From: UBA2266 sp964406945
GTDB taxonomy: Bacteria; Planctomycetota; Phycisphaerae; Sedimentisphaerales; Anaerobacaceae
Direction: 5' to 3'
Assembly (NCBI GenBank): GCA_964406945.1
Contig: CAYOTO010000015.1
Coordinates: forward strand, 1 to 64,000
DNA: 64,000 nt
The position numbers were made by a program, and so were the translations under genes. How positions within the stretch are numbered: the stretch's first letter is position 1; every line of letters starts with the position of its first letter. The notes under the pieces were generated by a model, which worked only from the letters and a program-made list of their open reading frames with translations, did not search any database and had not been told where the DNA came from. Below are positions 1 to 9,393 of this stretch, in pieces.

Positions 1-1061
1 TTGCATTGGTGCTGGATATTACGCGGGTTGGTCTTTTTGTGAGCCTTGGGCTAGTAGCGGTAGGTTCGGGCATAATCAAGCCATGTATCTCCGCCAATGT
101 CGGGGACCAGTTCGGCAGGAGCAACAAGCATCTGCTGTCCCGGGTGTACAGTTGGTTCTATTTTTCGGTAAATCTGGGGGCCTGTGTCTCGATGCTGATT
201 TGCCCCTGGGTGCTCGAACGCGTAGGCCCCAGAGCCGCCTTCGCGATTCCCGCCGGATTCATGTTTCTGGCGACTGCCGCGTTCTGGGCCGGTAAATGGA
301 AATTCGTACATATTCCAAAGGGCGGAGCGGGATTTGTGAAAGAGACCTTCAGCGGGGAGGGTATTCGGGCGCTGCTGAAATTATGTATTATCTATCTCTT
401 CGTGGCCATGTTCTGGGCGCTGTTCGATCAGTCGCAGTCTGCATGGGTTCTGCAGGCGAAAAAAATGGACTTGCACTGGCTTGGCAAGGACTGGTTGCCC
501 GCCCAGGTGCAGTTCGTCAATTCGCTGTTCATAATGATGCTTATCCCGATATTCGCCTACGTCATCTATCCCGCTATAAACAAAGTTTTTCCCTTAACGG
601 CCCTGCGCAAGATATCCATGGGCCTCTTCCTGACCGTTGCTTCCTTTGCGGTTCCCGCTCTGATAGAAACATCCATTTCCGCCGGCGCCAAGCCGAGTAT
701 CGGGTGGCAATTCTTCGCTTACCTGCTGCTTACGGCCGGGGAGGTTATGGTCTCGATCACCTGTCTGGAGTTCTCTTACACGCAGTCGCCGAAGAAGATG
801 AAATCATTCGTCATGGCGGTTTTCCTGCTGTCTGTTGCAGTCGGCAACACCTTTACAGCAGTTGTGAACGCGTTTATTGAAAATGAAGACGGGACCAGCA
901 AATTGCCGGGGGCGTCTTATTACTGGTTCTTCACCGGGGCGATGCTGCTGACCGCTATACTATTCATACCGGTTGCAATGAAATACAAGGTCAAGGAGTA
1001 TATTCAGGACGAGGAGGAGACCGAGGCCGAGGCCAAAGTGGAAGGGACGGAGGAACACTAA
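1..1061 (+). CDS. POT/PTR2-family peptide transporter, 5' end cut by window
   Basis: Inner-membrane proton-coupled di/tripeptide symporter of the POT (PTR2) branch of the major facilitator superfamily. The frame is open to the left edge and the first visible residues already form a membrane helix, so roughly the first 100 residues of a normally 450-500-residue protein are missing. PTR2 hallmarks are visible: GSGIIKPCISANVGDQFG at visible residues 20-37 and FYFSVNLGA at 51-59. Hydrophobic helices alternate with short loops to about residue 330, followed by a very acidic, Glu-rich tail. Substrate is inferred from the family only. A strong hairpin with a T-run lies 50 bases after the stop and probably ends the transcript. 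Confidence 0.88.
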   Translation, partial: ALVLDITRVGLFVSLGLVAVGSGIIKPCISANVGDQFGRSNKHLLSRVYSWFYFSVNLGACVSMLICPWVLERVGPRAAFAIPAGFMFLATAAFWAGKWKFVHIPKGGAGFVKETFSGEGIRALLKLCIIYLFVAMFWALFDQSQSAWVLQAKKMDLHWLGKDWLPAQVQFVNSLFIMMLIPIFAYVIYPAINKVFPLTALRKISMGLFLTVASFAVPALIETSISAGAKPSIGWQFFAYLLLTAGEVMVSITCLEFSYTQSPKKMKSFVMAVFLLSVAVGNTFTAVVNAFIENEDGTSKLPGASYYWFFTGAMLLTAILFIPVAMKYKVKEYIQDEEETEAEAKVEGTEEH

Positions 1062-1109
1062 GGCCCGCTGAAGCCCGGACAGGTGCAGGCAGTGGGAAGT
1101 GATAATAAG

Positions 1110-1154
1110 TCGGCAAAGGGCTGCGGATGGTGCAGCCCCCTGCCGATTGTTTTT
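1110..1154. terminator. Bidirectional intrinsic terminator between convergent genes
   Basis: A two-part stem, TCGGCA/TGCCGA outside and GGGCTGC/GCAGCCC inside, is followed on the + strand by TTGTTTTT. It sits between the convergent peptide transporter and DUF1080 genes, and the T-run overlaps the stop codon of the latter. On the - strand the sequence after the stem is CTTATTATC, a weaker U-rich tail, so + strand termination is the better supported direction. Confidence 0.75.
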
Positions 1155-1767
1155 AGAGCGGCTTTATACTGATTTCCTTTACGACAATCTTCATCGGGCC
1201 GAACTGCGCGCCGGGATGGACCTGGAAGCCAATCTTTCCGGAGTCGCTGCTGTCGTCGTGAACGTCGGCGGTCTTGTGGCCGTTGAGCCAGACCTGCAGG
1301 TGGTCACCTTCGGCCCGGACTTTCATCGTGTTCCAGCCTTCGCGGTTGACAATTGACGGGTCCTCGTTCATTGCCAGGAACATCTTGCCGGGACAGTAAA
1401 GAGTGCCCGACCAGCAGACGGGATTTTTGTATTCGAGAATGTCGGCCTGATACGCGACCTGGGGGGATTTGTAGCGAAACCAGATTCCAGTGTTGCAGGG
1501 CCATTCGGTGCGATAGGTGCAGGTCAGTTCGAAGTCGGAGAAGGACTCGGTCGTGAACAGATCGCCGGGTGCGTTGTTTTGGCCCTGGGTTCCGACGAGC
1601 ATACCGTCCTCGACGGTCCACTTGGCGTTACCGGTGGGTTGCCAGCCTGTCAGATCCTCGCCGTTGAATAGCGGGTCGAAACCTTCGGCGGTTCCGGGGG
1701 TCTTTGTTTCTTCGAAACAGCCAGCCAGGACAATCATCGCCAGTGTGAGGGTCAGGATACGTTTCAT
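1153..1767 (-). CDS. DUF1080 (3-keto-disaccharide hydrolase-type) lipoprotein
   Basis: Predicted lipoprotein carrying one DUF1080 domain (PF06439), a concanavalin-like beta-sandwich found in many secreted planctomycete and Bacteroidetes proteins; some members act on 3-keto-sugars. The 204-residue protein begins with a short basic, hydrophobic leader ending in the lipobox LAGC (Cys16). The domain follows from FDPLFNGEDLTGW (about residue 30) through GIWFRY, WNTMKVRAEGDHLQVWLNG and the C-terminal KIGFQVHPG. The start has a GGAG ribosome site 7 bases upstream. Substrate cannot be read from sequence. It lies apart from the other exported sugar proteins, separated by fprA. Confidence 0.85.
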   Translation of the reverse strand: MKRILTLTLAMIVLAGCFEETKTPGTAEGFDPLFNGEDLTGWQPTGNAKWTVEDGMLVGTQGQNNAPGDLFTTESFSDFELTCTYRTEWPCNTGIWFRYKSPQVAYQADILEYKNPVCWSGTLYCPGKMFLAMNEDPSIVNREGWNTMKVRAEGDHLQVWLNGHKTADVHDDSSDSGKIGFQVHPGAQFGPMKIVVKEISIKPL

Positions 1768-1936
1768 TTGGAGACTCCTTGCAGAAATCAGTTGATAAGC
1801 TTTGGTTTACATGGATACTGGGGCGTATGTTACCTCTGATTACTTGGCCGTTCAAGATGTTTGCAACTGAAATGACAAATCACCGGAGACTGTATTGGTC
1901 CGTGGATCAGCCCGATAATGGCAACGGAGGCAGAAA

Positions 1937-3124
1937 ATGAGCTATGTGGAAAAAGTTCGTGAAGACGTTTACTGGGTCGGCGTAAATGACCGTGAGACGC
2001 AGTTATTCGAGTCGTTATGGCCGCTGCCCGGAGGGGTGTCGTATAATTCGTACTTGATTCTCGACGAGAAGGTCGCACTTATCGATACGGTTAAAAAGGT
2101 CTCGACGCCCGGCTACATAAAGAAACTCAAGCAGATGCTGGGCGAGGGACGCAAGATCGATTATCTTGTTCTGCACCATCTGGAGCCCGATCATTCCGGC
2201 TCAATCCCCCTGCTGCTGGAATTGTTTCCGGGTATTCAGGTAATCGGGTCAAAGAAGGCCGGCGAGTTCCTGGAGCATCTTTACGGAGTGGGGCTCAAAG
2301 TGGTCTCAGACGGGGATGTTCTCGACCTTGGCCGCAAGAAGCTCAAATTTGTGATGACCCCGATGGTGCATTGGCCAGAGACCATGATGAGCTATGAACC
2401 GGAGTCGAAGATACTGTTTTCGGGTGATGCTTTCGGCGGATTCGGGACGCTGGACGGAGGTATTTTCGACGATGTACTCGATATGGCCTACTACGAAGAG
2501 GAGATTCTGCGGTACTTCTCGAATATCATCGGGAAGTTCGCTCCGATGGTTCAGAAGGCGATCGATAAGTTGCGTGACCTGGATATCGGGGTTGTTGCGT
2601 CCACGCACGGTCCGGTATGGAGGAGCAGACCGCAGCGGATTATCGACCTGTACGACAAATGGAGCAGCCATGAGACAGAGGAAGGGATCCTTGTGGCGTA
2701 CGGCACGATGTACGGCAATACCGAGAGAATGATGGAAGCGGTCGCGAGAGGTATAACCCAGGCGGGGCAAAAGAACGTCGTCATTCACGACGTATCGAGC
2801 ACGCACGTTTCATATATCATCAGAGATATCTGGCGATACAGGGGGCTGGTGCTGGGATGTCCGACGTACGACGGCAAACTGTTTCCGGCAATGGGCAATC
2901 TGGTGGACCTGCTGAGCGCTAAAAGACTGCAGAACCGATGTTATGGTTGCTTCGGAAGTTACGGCTGGTCGGGCGCAGCGGTCAAGATGCTGCGTGAGTA
3001 CGGCGCGCAGGCGGGTTTTCAGATGATAGAACCCGCGGTGGAAGCCAGATTCACAGCGACCGACGAACAGATCGCCGACTGCACCGAAATGGGCAGGAAA
3101 CTGGCCGAAGCAACCACCGGTTGA
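1937..3124 (+). CDS. fprA: FprA-family A-type flavodiiron protein (O2/NO reductase)
   Basis: Cytoplasmic flavodiiron protein that reduces O2 to water or NO to N2O, an oxidative or nitrosative defence enzyme of anaerobes. Residues 1 to about 250 form the metallo-beta-lactamase-like diiron domain, with the ligand set HHLEPDHSGS, MVHWPETM, SGDAFGGFG and STHGPVWR. Residues from about 255 are a flavodoxin domain starting ILVAYGTMYGNTERM, the FMN phosphate loop. The 395-residue length is normal for a class A protein with no extra rubredoxin or flavin reductase domain, so a separate electron donor is needed and none is adjacent. The start follows a GGAGG ribosome site. It stands alone between convergent and divergent neighbours. 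Confidence 0.93.
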   Translation: MSYVEKVREDVYWVGVNDRETQLFESLWPLPGGVSYNSYLILDEKVALIDTVKKVSTPGYIKKLKQMLGEGRKIDYLVLHHLEPDHSGSIPLLLELFPGIQVIGSKKAGEFLEHLYGVGLKVVSDGDVLDLGRKKLKFVMTPMVHWPETMMSYEPESKILFSGDAFGGFGTLDGGIFDDVLDMAYYEEEILRYFSNIIGKFAPMVQKAIDKLRDLDIGVVASTHGPVWRSRPQRIIDLYDKWSSHETEEGILVAYGTMYGNTERMMEAVARGITQAGQKNVVIHDVSSTHVSYIIRDIWRYRGLVLGCPTYDGKLFPAMGNLVDLLSAKRLQNRCYGCFGSYGWSGAAVKMLREYGAQAGFQMIEPAVEARFTATDEQIADCTEMGRKLAEATTG

Positions 3125-3177
3125 ATAGCAGGGCCTAAAGTTCAGGGGGTGGAACATCAAGTTCGGTAACGGTTTAA

Positions 3178-3408
3178 GGGACAAGCAGTCCAGTTGCCGA
3201 CGCCCGGGTTGGAGATTCTCACGATGCGTATTTCAAAGCGCTGTATCGATCTTTTGTTGTGCTTAACTTGCTGAGGGAAAGACAGGGCTATGTTGAGTTT
3301 TTATTTCCGGGCGACAGCATCGGTCCTATTGCCACGGGAGACGGCAGGATCTGGTCGAATTACAGCCGAATGTACTTTGCAGTCCTGCCCGCTTGGGTAC
3401 GTGCGTGA
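3178..3408 (+). pseudogene. Possible remnant of an unrecognised coding sequence in the 319-base gap after fprA
   Basis: The gap between fprA and the next gene holds one open stretch of about 76 codons in frame 1 (after a TAA at 3175) that reads like real protein. It contains the phrases DSHDAYFKALYRSF, RERQGYVEFLFPGDS and GRIWSNYSRMYFAVLPAWV and ends at TGA. It has no start codon with a ribosome site near its beginning, so it looks like the 3' end of a decayed gene. The family is not recognised. Chance openness of a short frame is the main alternative. Confidence 0.3.
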
Positions 3409-3443
3409 ATGCAGAAAAAGCCACTATTTGTCGCGTCCAGCCA

Positions 3444-6400
3444 TCATGGTGCTGCTTTCTGGAATTTCCAGCGTCCCCAGTTGGCTGGCGCCAACCGTGC
3501 CTCACTGGGAATATCGCTGACGACTCCAGCCGCATCGTTGGCCCAGTAGAGACGCACGCGGGTCTCCACCCCGTTGCCGATCAGAACGCCGATGTCGCCT
3601 CGCGTCTCGAGCCCGGACTGAACATCGAGCCCGATCACGTAAAGGGGCACAGCCAGTTCATACGACCCTGCCGCCTGCCCGAGTGTAACCTCCTCGCTGA
3701 TGTCGGCGACGGCATCGAACCGCACCTGACCAACCGGTGAGATGTAGTCGATCGGCTTACCGAGCCGCTCGCCTACCTGCTGAAAGCGAACGGCTCTCAC
3801 ACGTCCTTTAATCGGGTCGCCTTGTCGCGAGACCAGCAGGCGAATGTCTCCTTCAGAAGCCAGATCGAATCGACTTCCACCACGTTTGCCCGGTCTCTGT
3901 GTCTGTGCGTCGGGTTGTGTGCGGATCATCAGGTCCAGTCCGCCGCCGGTGGCAAACATCCGCTGCCAACCTTCGGGGGTGTCGTTGTCCAGCAACTTCG
4001 GATCCTCAGTACGCCAGGCGGCGTAGAGTGTCTCGTTATGCACCATAACTGCGCCGCGTATGTTGCGGGCGTTGCCGATCGGCACCCAGTCGGCCTGTTT
4101 CCACTCATTGAGTTGTCCGTCTATCCGCGGCGGTGTATCCACAATCCTGATTGTCAGTATCTGCTCACCTTCTTTCGGCTTGGGCCTGTCGAGCCAAATC
4201 TCAGGTCGGTGCCGAAGCATTTCGCGGCTGGCCTGTAGCTCGAACGGGCCGACGGGATGCGTTGACTCCAGTCCCTCGATTTTGAAGACGCCAGTGAATT
4301 CCTTCCCGGCGGTCAAGTAGATTGAGCCATCGGTCATTTGCTGTATGGCGGGCCAAAAGTGTTCATCGTTGAAACTGACATCGTCGATCAACATGCCGCC
4401 CCCGGCTTCAGGCAACCGCAGCAATGGCTTGACCAGAACACTGCCGCCAAGATCAGTTACATAGAGACCGTCGGCGGTGAAGACGTAGATCGACCCGCGG
4501 TAGGCGTTGACCGCGAACATCGGGCCTATCTGCGTATTCATCGGTTGAAAGCGAAAGCCGATGTACCGCTTGGGCAGGATGAGCTGTCCAACGAACTGGG
4601 GAGCCATCGCCAGGCTGCCCAGATGCGTGTGGTACATCCATAGCCGCCTGCCTTGGCGCCATGCGGTCATGGGGCCACCGCCCCAGCCGCCCCAGCCCGG
4701 GCTCATGACGTATGTGTCCTTATCGACCTCGAGGGCGTTACCCAGCCAGTTCGGCACATCCGCACTGAATCGCTTTGCTGCCGACAGGTTCCAGACGGGA
4801 ATACCTTCCTCGGTGATGCGGGGCGGCGCCATCGCCCAGCCAGCCTCGGTACACACCGAGAGGTCGCGATCGAACATCAATCCACCGCCGAACTCGCCGG
4901 TCTGCAGCTCTTTGGCCTGTACGGCGCCATCCACGTTCAGGTCCGACCAGGCAACGAACGAGCCATGCGCATTTGCGATTCTGGCTTTTACCTGTGGATC
5001 ATCCTCCAGGGCCTCGTTCATTATGTCGAGCTTGCCCATGGACTTTTTGCCCATATCTCCGAGCGAGGCGATGATGCGTGCCTTCCCTTCGGCCGGATCA
5101 TAGCGAAACACGTCCAGCCGGCCGGCCAGGAAGTACGATGGGCCGATGAAGGGGTTGATCAGATATCGGTACCCTCCCCGGTAGACCACAGTACCCGGCG
5201 CCCGTCCAGAACTGTGGCCCTTGAGCCAGTAGATGGCACGGGGCTTGGAGGTCTGGTTCTCATAGTCTACAACGTATTCGATACCCTGATTTTTGCTGGG
5301 ATAGTAGAAGCGGGTGCGGTCCTGCGGGTCGAGATGTCCGCCCCCGCCGTACCGCGGAGGACCGTAGAAGGCCTTGAGGAACTGTCCTGTTGCAGCATCC
5401 CACACACTGATCCGTTTCGGGGCATAATCGGCCTCGCAGACCCACAGCTTGCCTTCCGCATCGACCGCGATCCCCGCCGGATTGTGCATCCGCTGCTCGT
5501 CGTAGAGCCCGAACTGCGAACCGCCCGGTTTTCCGATCGTCCGCAACCGCTGACCGTCAGCGCTGAATACACGCACCTGATGTGACTGACCTGCCTGCGA
5601 GACGTACACTCGGCCCTTGGAATCAAGGGTAAGTTCGTGGGGTTCTTCCAAATCCGACGCCAGTATCTTCGACGGGCCGAGTTCGCCGTCACAAGGCTGG
5701 GGCCGGTCGAATCGCTCCAGTTGCGAACCAGATGCAATGAAAAGGCGACCTCGCCGGTCGAACGACATACCGCGCACATGCGGAAGCTCGATGATTGCCT
5801 GCGGTTTGGCTTTGTCACCTTGGATTTTGAAGACGTGGATCTGTCCAGCCCAGGGACAGCCGACCAGTACCACCCCGTTGTGCGCCGCCATCCCCATTCG
5901 CGGGTGCTTGACGAGATAGCCCCAGCCGTTTTCTGGCTCTTGTGGCATATTCACACAGGCAAGCTGCTGGTACATTGCGGCGTGGCCTTGAGTCGGGTCC
6001 ACGTCCCGCACGAAGCCGTAGAGGAAGAACCCTTTGCGTTTTATAGGCAGCAACGCGTATGCATAGTAGCGCTCTTCGCGTTGCGGACCTTCATCGTGGG
6101 CCAGCGCCACGCCGGAAGGAGCAATGCCCGGTCCGATCTTCGTGCCGTAGAGCTTGCGACCTGTCATGGCCAGCCACATGCCGCTGTGGCCGACTTCCGC
6201 ACTGCCGGCCGCCGTGACCAGAAGCTGCGGTTGATTCCCGTGCGGCGACCCATCGGGCAGGAACAGCACCTTGCCCGGTGGGGTGTGGTCGGCCAGCCAC
6301 GCTCCCGAGCTATCCAGAGTGTGCCAAGGCGGGTTACCCGGGCTGTGGATCGGCGTCAAATAGCGCAGCTTAATGTCATCGTGCACAAGCCCACGAATCT

Positions 6401-6761
6401 GGTACGAACCTGGCTCTACGCGTCGGCGGTGAATCGTATAACGCACCGCTTCCTTGTTGCTGCCGGGCGCCTTGGGTGGGTGGACGAACTTGTCGCCCTG
6501 ATCGTACCCATCCCACCAAACCGTGTGCGTCCCCGCCTCGAACCATGTATCCGCCAGAAGGTTGCGAACCCGCCGGCCTCCGGCATCCTCAATTATGAGC
6601 GTCACATAACCGCTGTGGTCGAGTGTGAAACGCACCGGAATGGACCCTCCCGGGTCAGGATTAGCTGCGGCAGATACTCCCGCTATCAGATAGAGTGGGA
6701 AGATCAGACATGCGAGCGATCGATAACAGCATCGGCTCCTTTGTGGCGCAGTCATATGCAT
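3444..6761 (-). CDS. Large exported protein with NHL-type propeller and C-terminal CBM9-like domain
   Basis: A 1105-residue exported protein of unknown exact function, probably handling carbohydrate at the cell surface. A Sec leader with a long basic n-region ends near Ala32 (IAGVSAAA). A FlgD-like beta-sandwich follows (VRFTLDHSGYVTLIIEDAGG to VWWDGYDQG). NHL-like propeller strands occur around residues 320-470, for example LTLDSKGRVYVSQAG and IAVDAEGKLWVCEAD. From about residue 875 comes a CBM9/DOMON-like module opening with RIDGQLNEWKQADW, the classic start of that fold. AAAGGA lies 6 bases before the chosen ATG. No catalytic motif was recognised. It heads a leftward group with an FG-GAP protein and a GH172-type enzyme, which suggests a shared glycan target. 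Confidence 0.8.
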   Translation of the reverse strand: MHMTAPQRSRCCYRSLACLIFPLYLIAGVSAAANPDPGGSIPVRFTLDHSGYVTLIIEDAGGRRVRNLLADTWFEAGTHTVWWDGYDQGDKFVHPPKAPGSNKEAVRYTIHRRRVEPGSYQIRGLVHDDIKLRYLTPIHSPGNPPWHTLDSSGAWLADHTPPGKVLFLPDGSPHGNQPQLLVTAAGSAEVGHSGMWLAMTGRKLYGTKIGPGIAPSGVALAHDEGPQREERYYAYALLPIKRKGFFLYGFVRDVDPTQGHAAMYQQLACVNMPQEPENGWGYLVKHPRMGMAAHNGVVLVGCPWAGQIHVFKIQGDKAKPQAIIELPHVRGMSFDRRGRLFIASGSQLERFDRPQPCDGELGPSKILASDLEEPHELTLDSKGRVYVSQAGQSHQVRVFSADGQRLRTIGKPGGSQFGLYDEQRMHNPAGIAVDAEGKLWVCEADYAPKRISVWDAATGQFLKAFYGPPRYGGGGHLDPQDRTRFYYPSKNQGIEYVVDYENQTSKPRAIYWLKGHSSGRAPGTVVYRGGYRYLINPFIGPSYFLAGRLDVFRYDPAEGKARIIASLGDMGKKSMGKLDIMNEALEDDPQVKARIANAHGSFVAWSDLNVDGAVQAKELQTGEFGGGLMFDRDLSVCTEAGWAMAPPRITEEGIPVWNLSAAKRFSADVPNWLGNALEVDKDTYVMSPGWGGWGGGPMTAWRQGRRLWMYHTHLGSLAMAPQFVGQLILPKRYIGFRFQPMNTQIGPMFAVNAYRGSIYVFTADGLYVTDLGGSVLVKPLLRLPEAGGGMLIDDVSFNDEHFWPAIQQMTDGSIYLTAGKEFTGVFKIEGLESTHPVGPFELQASREMLRHRPEIWLDRPKPKEGEQILTIRIVDTPPRIDGQLNEWKQADWVPIGNARNIRGAVMVHNETLYAAWRTEDPKLLDNDTPEGWQRMFATGGGLDLMIRTQPDAQTQRPGKRGGSRFDLASEGDIRLLVSRQGDPIKGRVRAVRFQQVGERLGKPIDYISPVGQVRFDAVADISEEVTLGQAAGSYELAVPLYVIGLDVQSGLETRGDIGVLIGNGVETRVRLYWANDAAGVVSDIPSEARLAPANWGRWKFQKAAP

Positions 6762-6918
6762 AAATTGTCCTTTCTCAGTTCGAGTTCTTGCAGGATTCTA
6801 ACGTGGTTTTTGTGCGGCGGTGGTTGTATCCGCGGCGGTGAGTTTTTCTCGCAGGTATTCGGCGGGCCTGGCGCTTCTCGGGCAGGGTTTATCTCGAGTC
6901 AGATTGTTCATTGCGGGC

Positions 6919-8253
6919 TTAATAAAGGCTGAAGTTGAATTCCGTTCCGAGAGGGACCCGGCCTGGGGGCTTTCGGCCGTTTTCGTTCTTGTAGATGTAG
7001 ACCGCGGTAGTGGTCACAAGGGTGGCGTCTGGAACGCCGTCGCCGGTCATATCGCCGATCAGCAGCGATGTTTCGCCTTTTTTTGCCTTTTCCGGATCGC
7101 GGCCGGCGATTGCCAGGGTTGCGATTCGCACGCCTTTTTGGCCGTAGACGGCTCCCGAGTGAGCCACGATGATCTCGTCGAGTTCGTCGCCGGTCCAGTC
7201 GAGAAGAGCGTGATGCCGGCAGTAATCGGCGGTTATCCGCCCAATATGTTTGCCCTCGGCGTCAATTACCCACATGGGGCTTTCGCCCATCGGCTGGTGG
7301 TCTATGTCCACGAGGATTTGCGGGTCTCGATGATTCGGCAGGACTTTGCCGATGTCGATGGACTCGAAATGGTGGCCCGCGAGTTCCCAGAGGGTTTTGC
7401 CGCGGCCGTCGATCATCGCGATACTGTTTGCTCCGCAGGTGGTCAGAACGAGGCGAAAATCCTTCGGGGTATCGCCCGGAGTTGCTACACGAATGCAATC
7501 GAGATGGCCCCGATTCTGATCGACTTTGGTTGACTGAAAGACCCAGCGGACCGAGCCGTCTGCATTGAGCATTGCGTATCCAGCGGCAATTTCGTCGATG
7601 CCGTCGCCGTCCAGATCGATGGGGCTGGGCTGATGGGCGGTGCGGTAGCCGCCTGGGTCCTTAACGGTCCAGAGCAGCTTGCCGGTCGAATCATAGGCCC
7701 AGATCTGATGGTAGCGGTTCTTGACGAGAATATCGGTGGGCCGGCCTTTCGAAGTCAGGTTGCAGAAGACGAGGCAGTCGGTTGCGTCATCGGGTATGGG
7801 AACGCGGCGTCTTTCCTGGCCTGTCTGGCCGTCGAGTTCGACAACTGCGCCTTTAGTCGCCAGAAACACTTCGGGCTCGCCGTCTCCGTCGAGGTCGTGA
7901 ATCTGGCATGCGACGTCGTGATGCCAGTTCTTGCGGCCGATGTGGGGATCGCCCCACTTCCAGATTACCGAGCCGTCGAGTTCGTGGGCGACTGCGGTGC
8001 TGGTATAGTGAACGTCATTGGCGTTGTGATTTTCGCAGGAGACCAATTCCACCCGGCCGTCGGCGTCGAGATCGGCTGCGAGGACCCACTGGCCGCCGTA
8101 ATCGCGGTCCAGGGCGATTGCTTTCCATGGAGCGATCTGCGGAACGTCACCGGACGCGGCGCCGTGGTCGGTTGTGTCGAATCTCAAGTCGCCTGCAAAG
8201 ATGCACGACGGCAGTGCCGCCATGAATATAAGTAGACAGCTCTTATTGGTCAT
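6919..8253 (-). CDS. Exported FG-GAP/VCBS-type beta-propeller protein
   Basis: Secreted 444-residue repeat protein with a signal peptide ending near FAG (residue 21). Repeated acidic loops of the type DLDADGRVEL, DLDGDGEPEV and DLDGDGIDEI, spaced about 60-110 residues apart, are calcium-binding FG-GAP/VCBS propeller loops. Short phrases such as IWAYDSTGKLLWTV resemble the propellers of family 11 rhamnogalacturonan lyases, but the protein is shorter and I cannot identify catalytic residues, so lyase activity is only a possibility. It sits 36 bases downstream of the GH172-type gene on the same strand, so the two are probably co-transcribed. Function unknown beyond likely binding to, or cleavage of, polysaccharide outside the cytoplasm. 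Confidence 0.78.
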   Translation of the reverse strand: MTNKSCLLIFMAALPSCIFAGDLRFDTTDHGAASGDVPQIAPWKAIALDRDYGGQWVLAADLDADGRVELVSCENHNANDVHYTSTAVAHELDGSVIWKWGDPHIGRKNWHHDVACQIHDLDGDGEPEVFLATKGAVVELDGQTGQERRRVPIPDDATDCLVFCNLTSKGRPTDILVKNRYHQIWAYDSTGKLLWTVKDPGGYRTAHQPSPIDLDGDGIDEIAAGYAMLNADGSVRWVFQSTKVDQNRGHLDCIRVATPGDTPKDFRLVLTTCGANSIAMIDGRGKTLWELAGHHFESIDIGKVLPNHRDPQILVDIDHQPMGESPMWVIDAEGKHIGRITADYCRHHALLDWTGDELDEIIVAHSGAVYGQKGVRIATLAIAGRDPEKAKKGETSLLIGDMTGDGVPDATLVTTTAVYIYKNENGRKPPGRVPLGTEFNFSLY

Positions 8254-8289
8254 CGCAGTTGCCTCTACGGTAAAATGAATCGGCGTTAA

Positions 8290-9393
8290 TCAATTCGTCC
8301 AGATGTCGGCGGTTCTTGCTTTTACGTCCGGTATGGACGGCAGGGGCTGACTTGGGACCGGCTCATACCAGAAGGTCGCTGCGGACCAGTCGTCTTCGGT
8401 TTCGGCCAGGCCGTTCTTCCAGGCGATCTGCTGGATAGTGATGCGACACTCCTGTTCCCAGTAGATCGGGTCGGGCAAATGCCAGCGGTACATGCTGATG
8501 AAGTTGTTCTGGTTCAGATTGCAGCCATTGTAAAGATACGGCGTCTGCTGCATGCCGTACGAGAGACCGACATAATCCTCGGAACCGGTGCCGCAGATGG
8601 TCGGGAATTCATCGTCGCCGTCCATATAGATCTTGATTTCACCTTCGCCCCACCACTGCCCCGGATGGAGATTGCGTATACCGATAAGGGCGCCCATGAA
8701 CCGGCCTTTGCCGGTGCGTTTTGGCATGAGCACGAAATCCTCTTTTTTTGTGGTCGGGTTTTTGCGACGGAATATTACGTGCAGACGACCGACGTCGGCG
8801 GGCAGATCGTCGTCAATCGTGTAATCGATCTGATAGAAAATGGGGACGTCTTTTTCGCCCTCGTTTGCAAGCTCTATGCGGGCGTGTTCGGTGAAGGGCA
8901 TGGGCAACCAGATGTTCATTCCGGCGTTCAGGCCCAGCGAGTGGACGGCCGAGTAATACCCCTGCACTTTGCCGTGGGCGAAGCCCATGAAGTCGCCTAT
9001 GGGACATTCGATGCTGGGGTGCTCCTGATTGTCCCACCATGCTCTGATTACGAGGGACCGCAAGTTGGCCGGGTCGTTGGCGGTCGTCATCCAGATATGA
9101 CGGATAGTGCCGGGCCCTTCGATGTCGCACAACTGGACGGTTTGGCCGGCCTTGAAGTGGATCGAGGGGGAACCCTTGCGGCCGACGCCGAGATTGCTTG
9201 CGGCCTTGCCGCCTTCGCCGGGAGCGCCGGTCCTGTTTTCGAAGCATATCGACCGGGAAGTTAGTCCGGTGTCGAGCAGATAGGGCTCGGAGACGATATC
9301 GCCGGTCTTGCTGGAAGTTGCGGCTTCCTCGCAGCCGGCAATCAAGACAAAAGCGAGTGCGGACACAAAGAGAGTTCGGGTGAGAAATGCCAT
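8290..9393 (-). CDS. GH172-type (DUF2961) glycoside hydrolase lipoprotein
   Basis: Predicted lipoprotein of the DUF2961 family, now CAZy GH172, whose characterised members act on fructofuranosyl or D-arabinofuranosyl linkages. The leader MAFLTRTLFVSALAFVLIAG is followed by Cys. The family core is clear: GPGTIRHIWMTT (about residue 85), and the acidic active-site region GEGEIKIYMDGDDEFPTICG followed by TGSEDY, which carries the conserved Glu/Asp residues. The 367-residue length suits a single-domain member. An in-frame TTG lies six codons upstream, but AAAGGA sits 7 bases before this ATG and the TTG would lengthen the leader, so the ATG is preferred. The specific sugar is not predictable. Confidence 0.87.
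   Translation of the reverse strand: MAFLTRTLFVSALAFVLIAGCEEAATSSKTGDIVSEPYLLDTGLTSRSICFENRTGAPGEGGKAASNLGVGRKGSPSIHFKAGQTVQLCDIEGPGTIRHIWMTTANDPANLRSLVIRAWWDNQEHPSIECPIGDFMGFAHGKVQGYYSAVHSLGLNAGMNIWLPMPFTEHARIELANEGEKDVPIFYQIDYTIDDDLPADVGRLHVIFRRKNPTTKKEDFVLMPKRTGKGRFMGALIGIRNLHPGQWWGEGEIKIYMDGDDEFPTICGTGSEDYVGLSYGMQQTPYLYNGCNLNQNNFISMYRWHLPDPIYWEQECRITIQQIAWKNGLAETEDDWSAATFWYEPVPSQPLPSIPDVKARTADIWTN

Noticed and set aside
5637..6932. 431-residue rightward frame
   Set aside because: Antisense to the NHL/CBM9-like gene, with Arg/His-rich composition and no motif; a shadow caused by high-GC codon bias.
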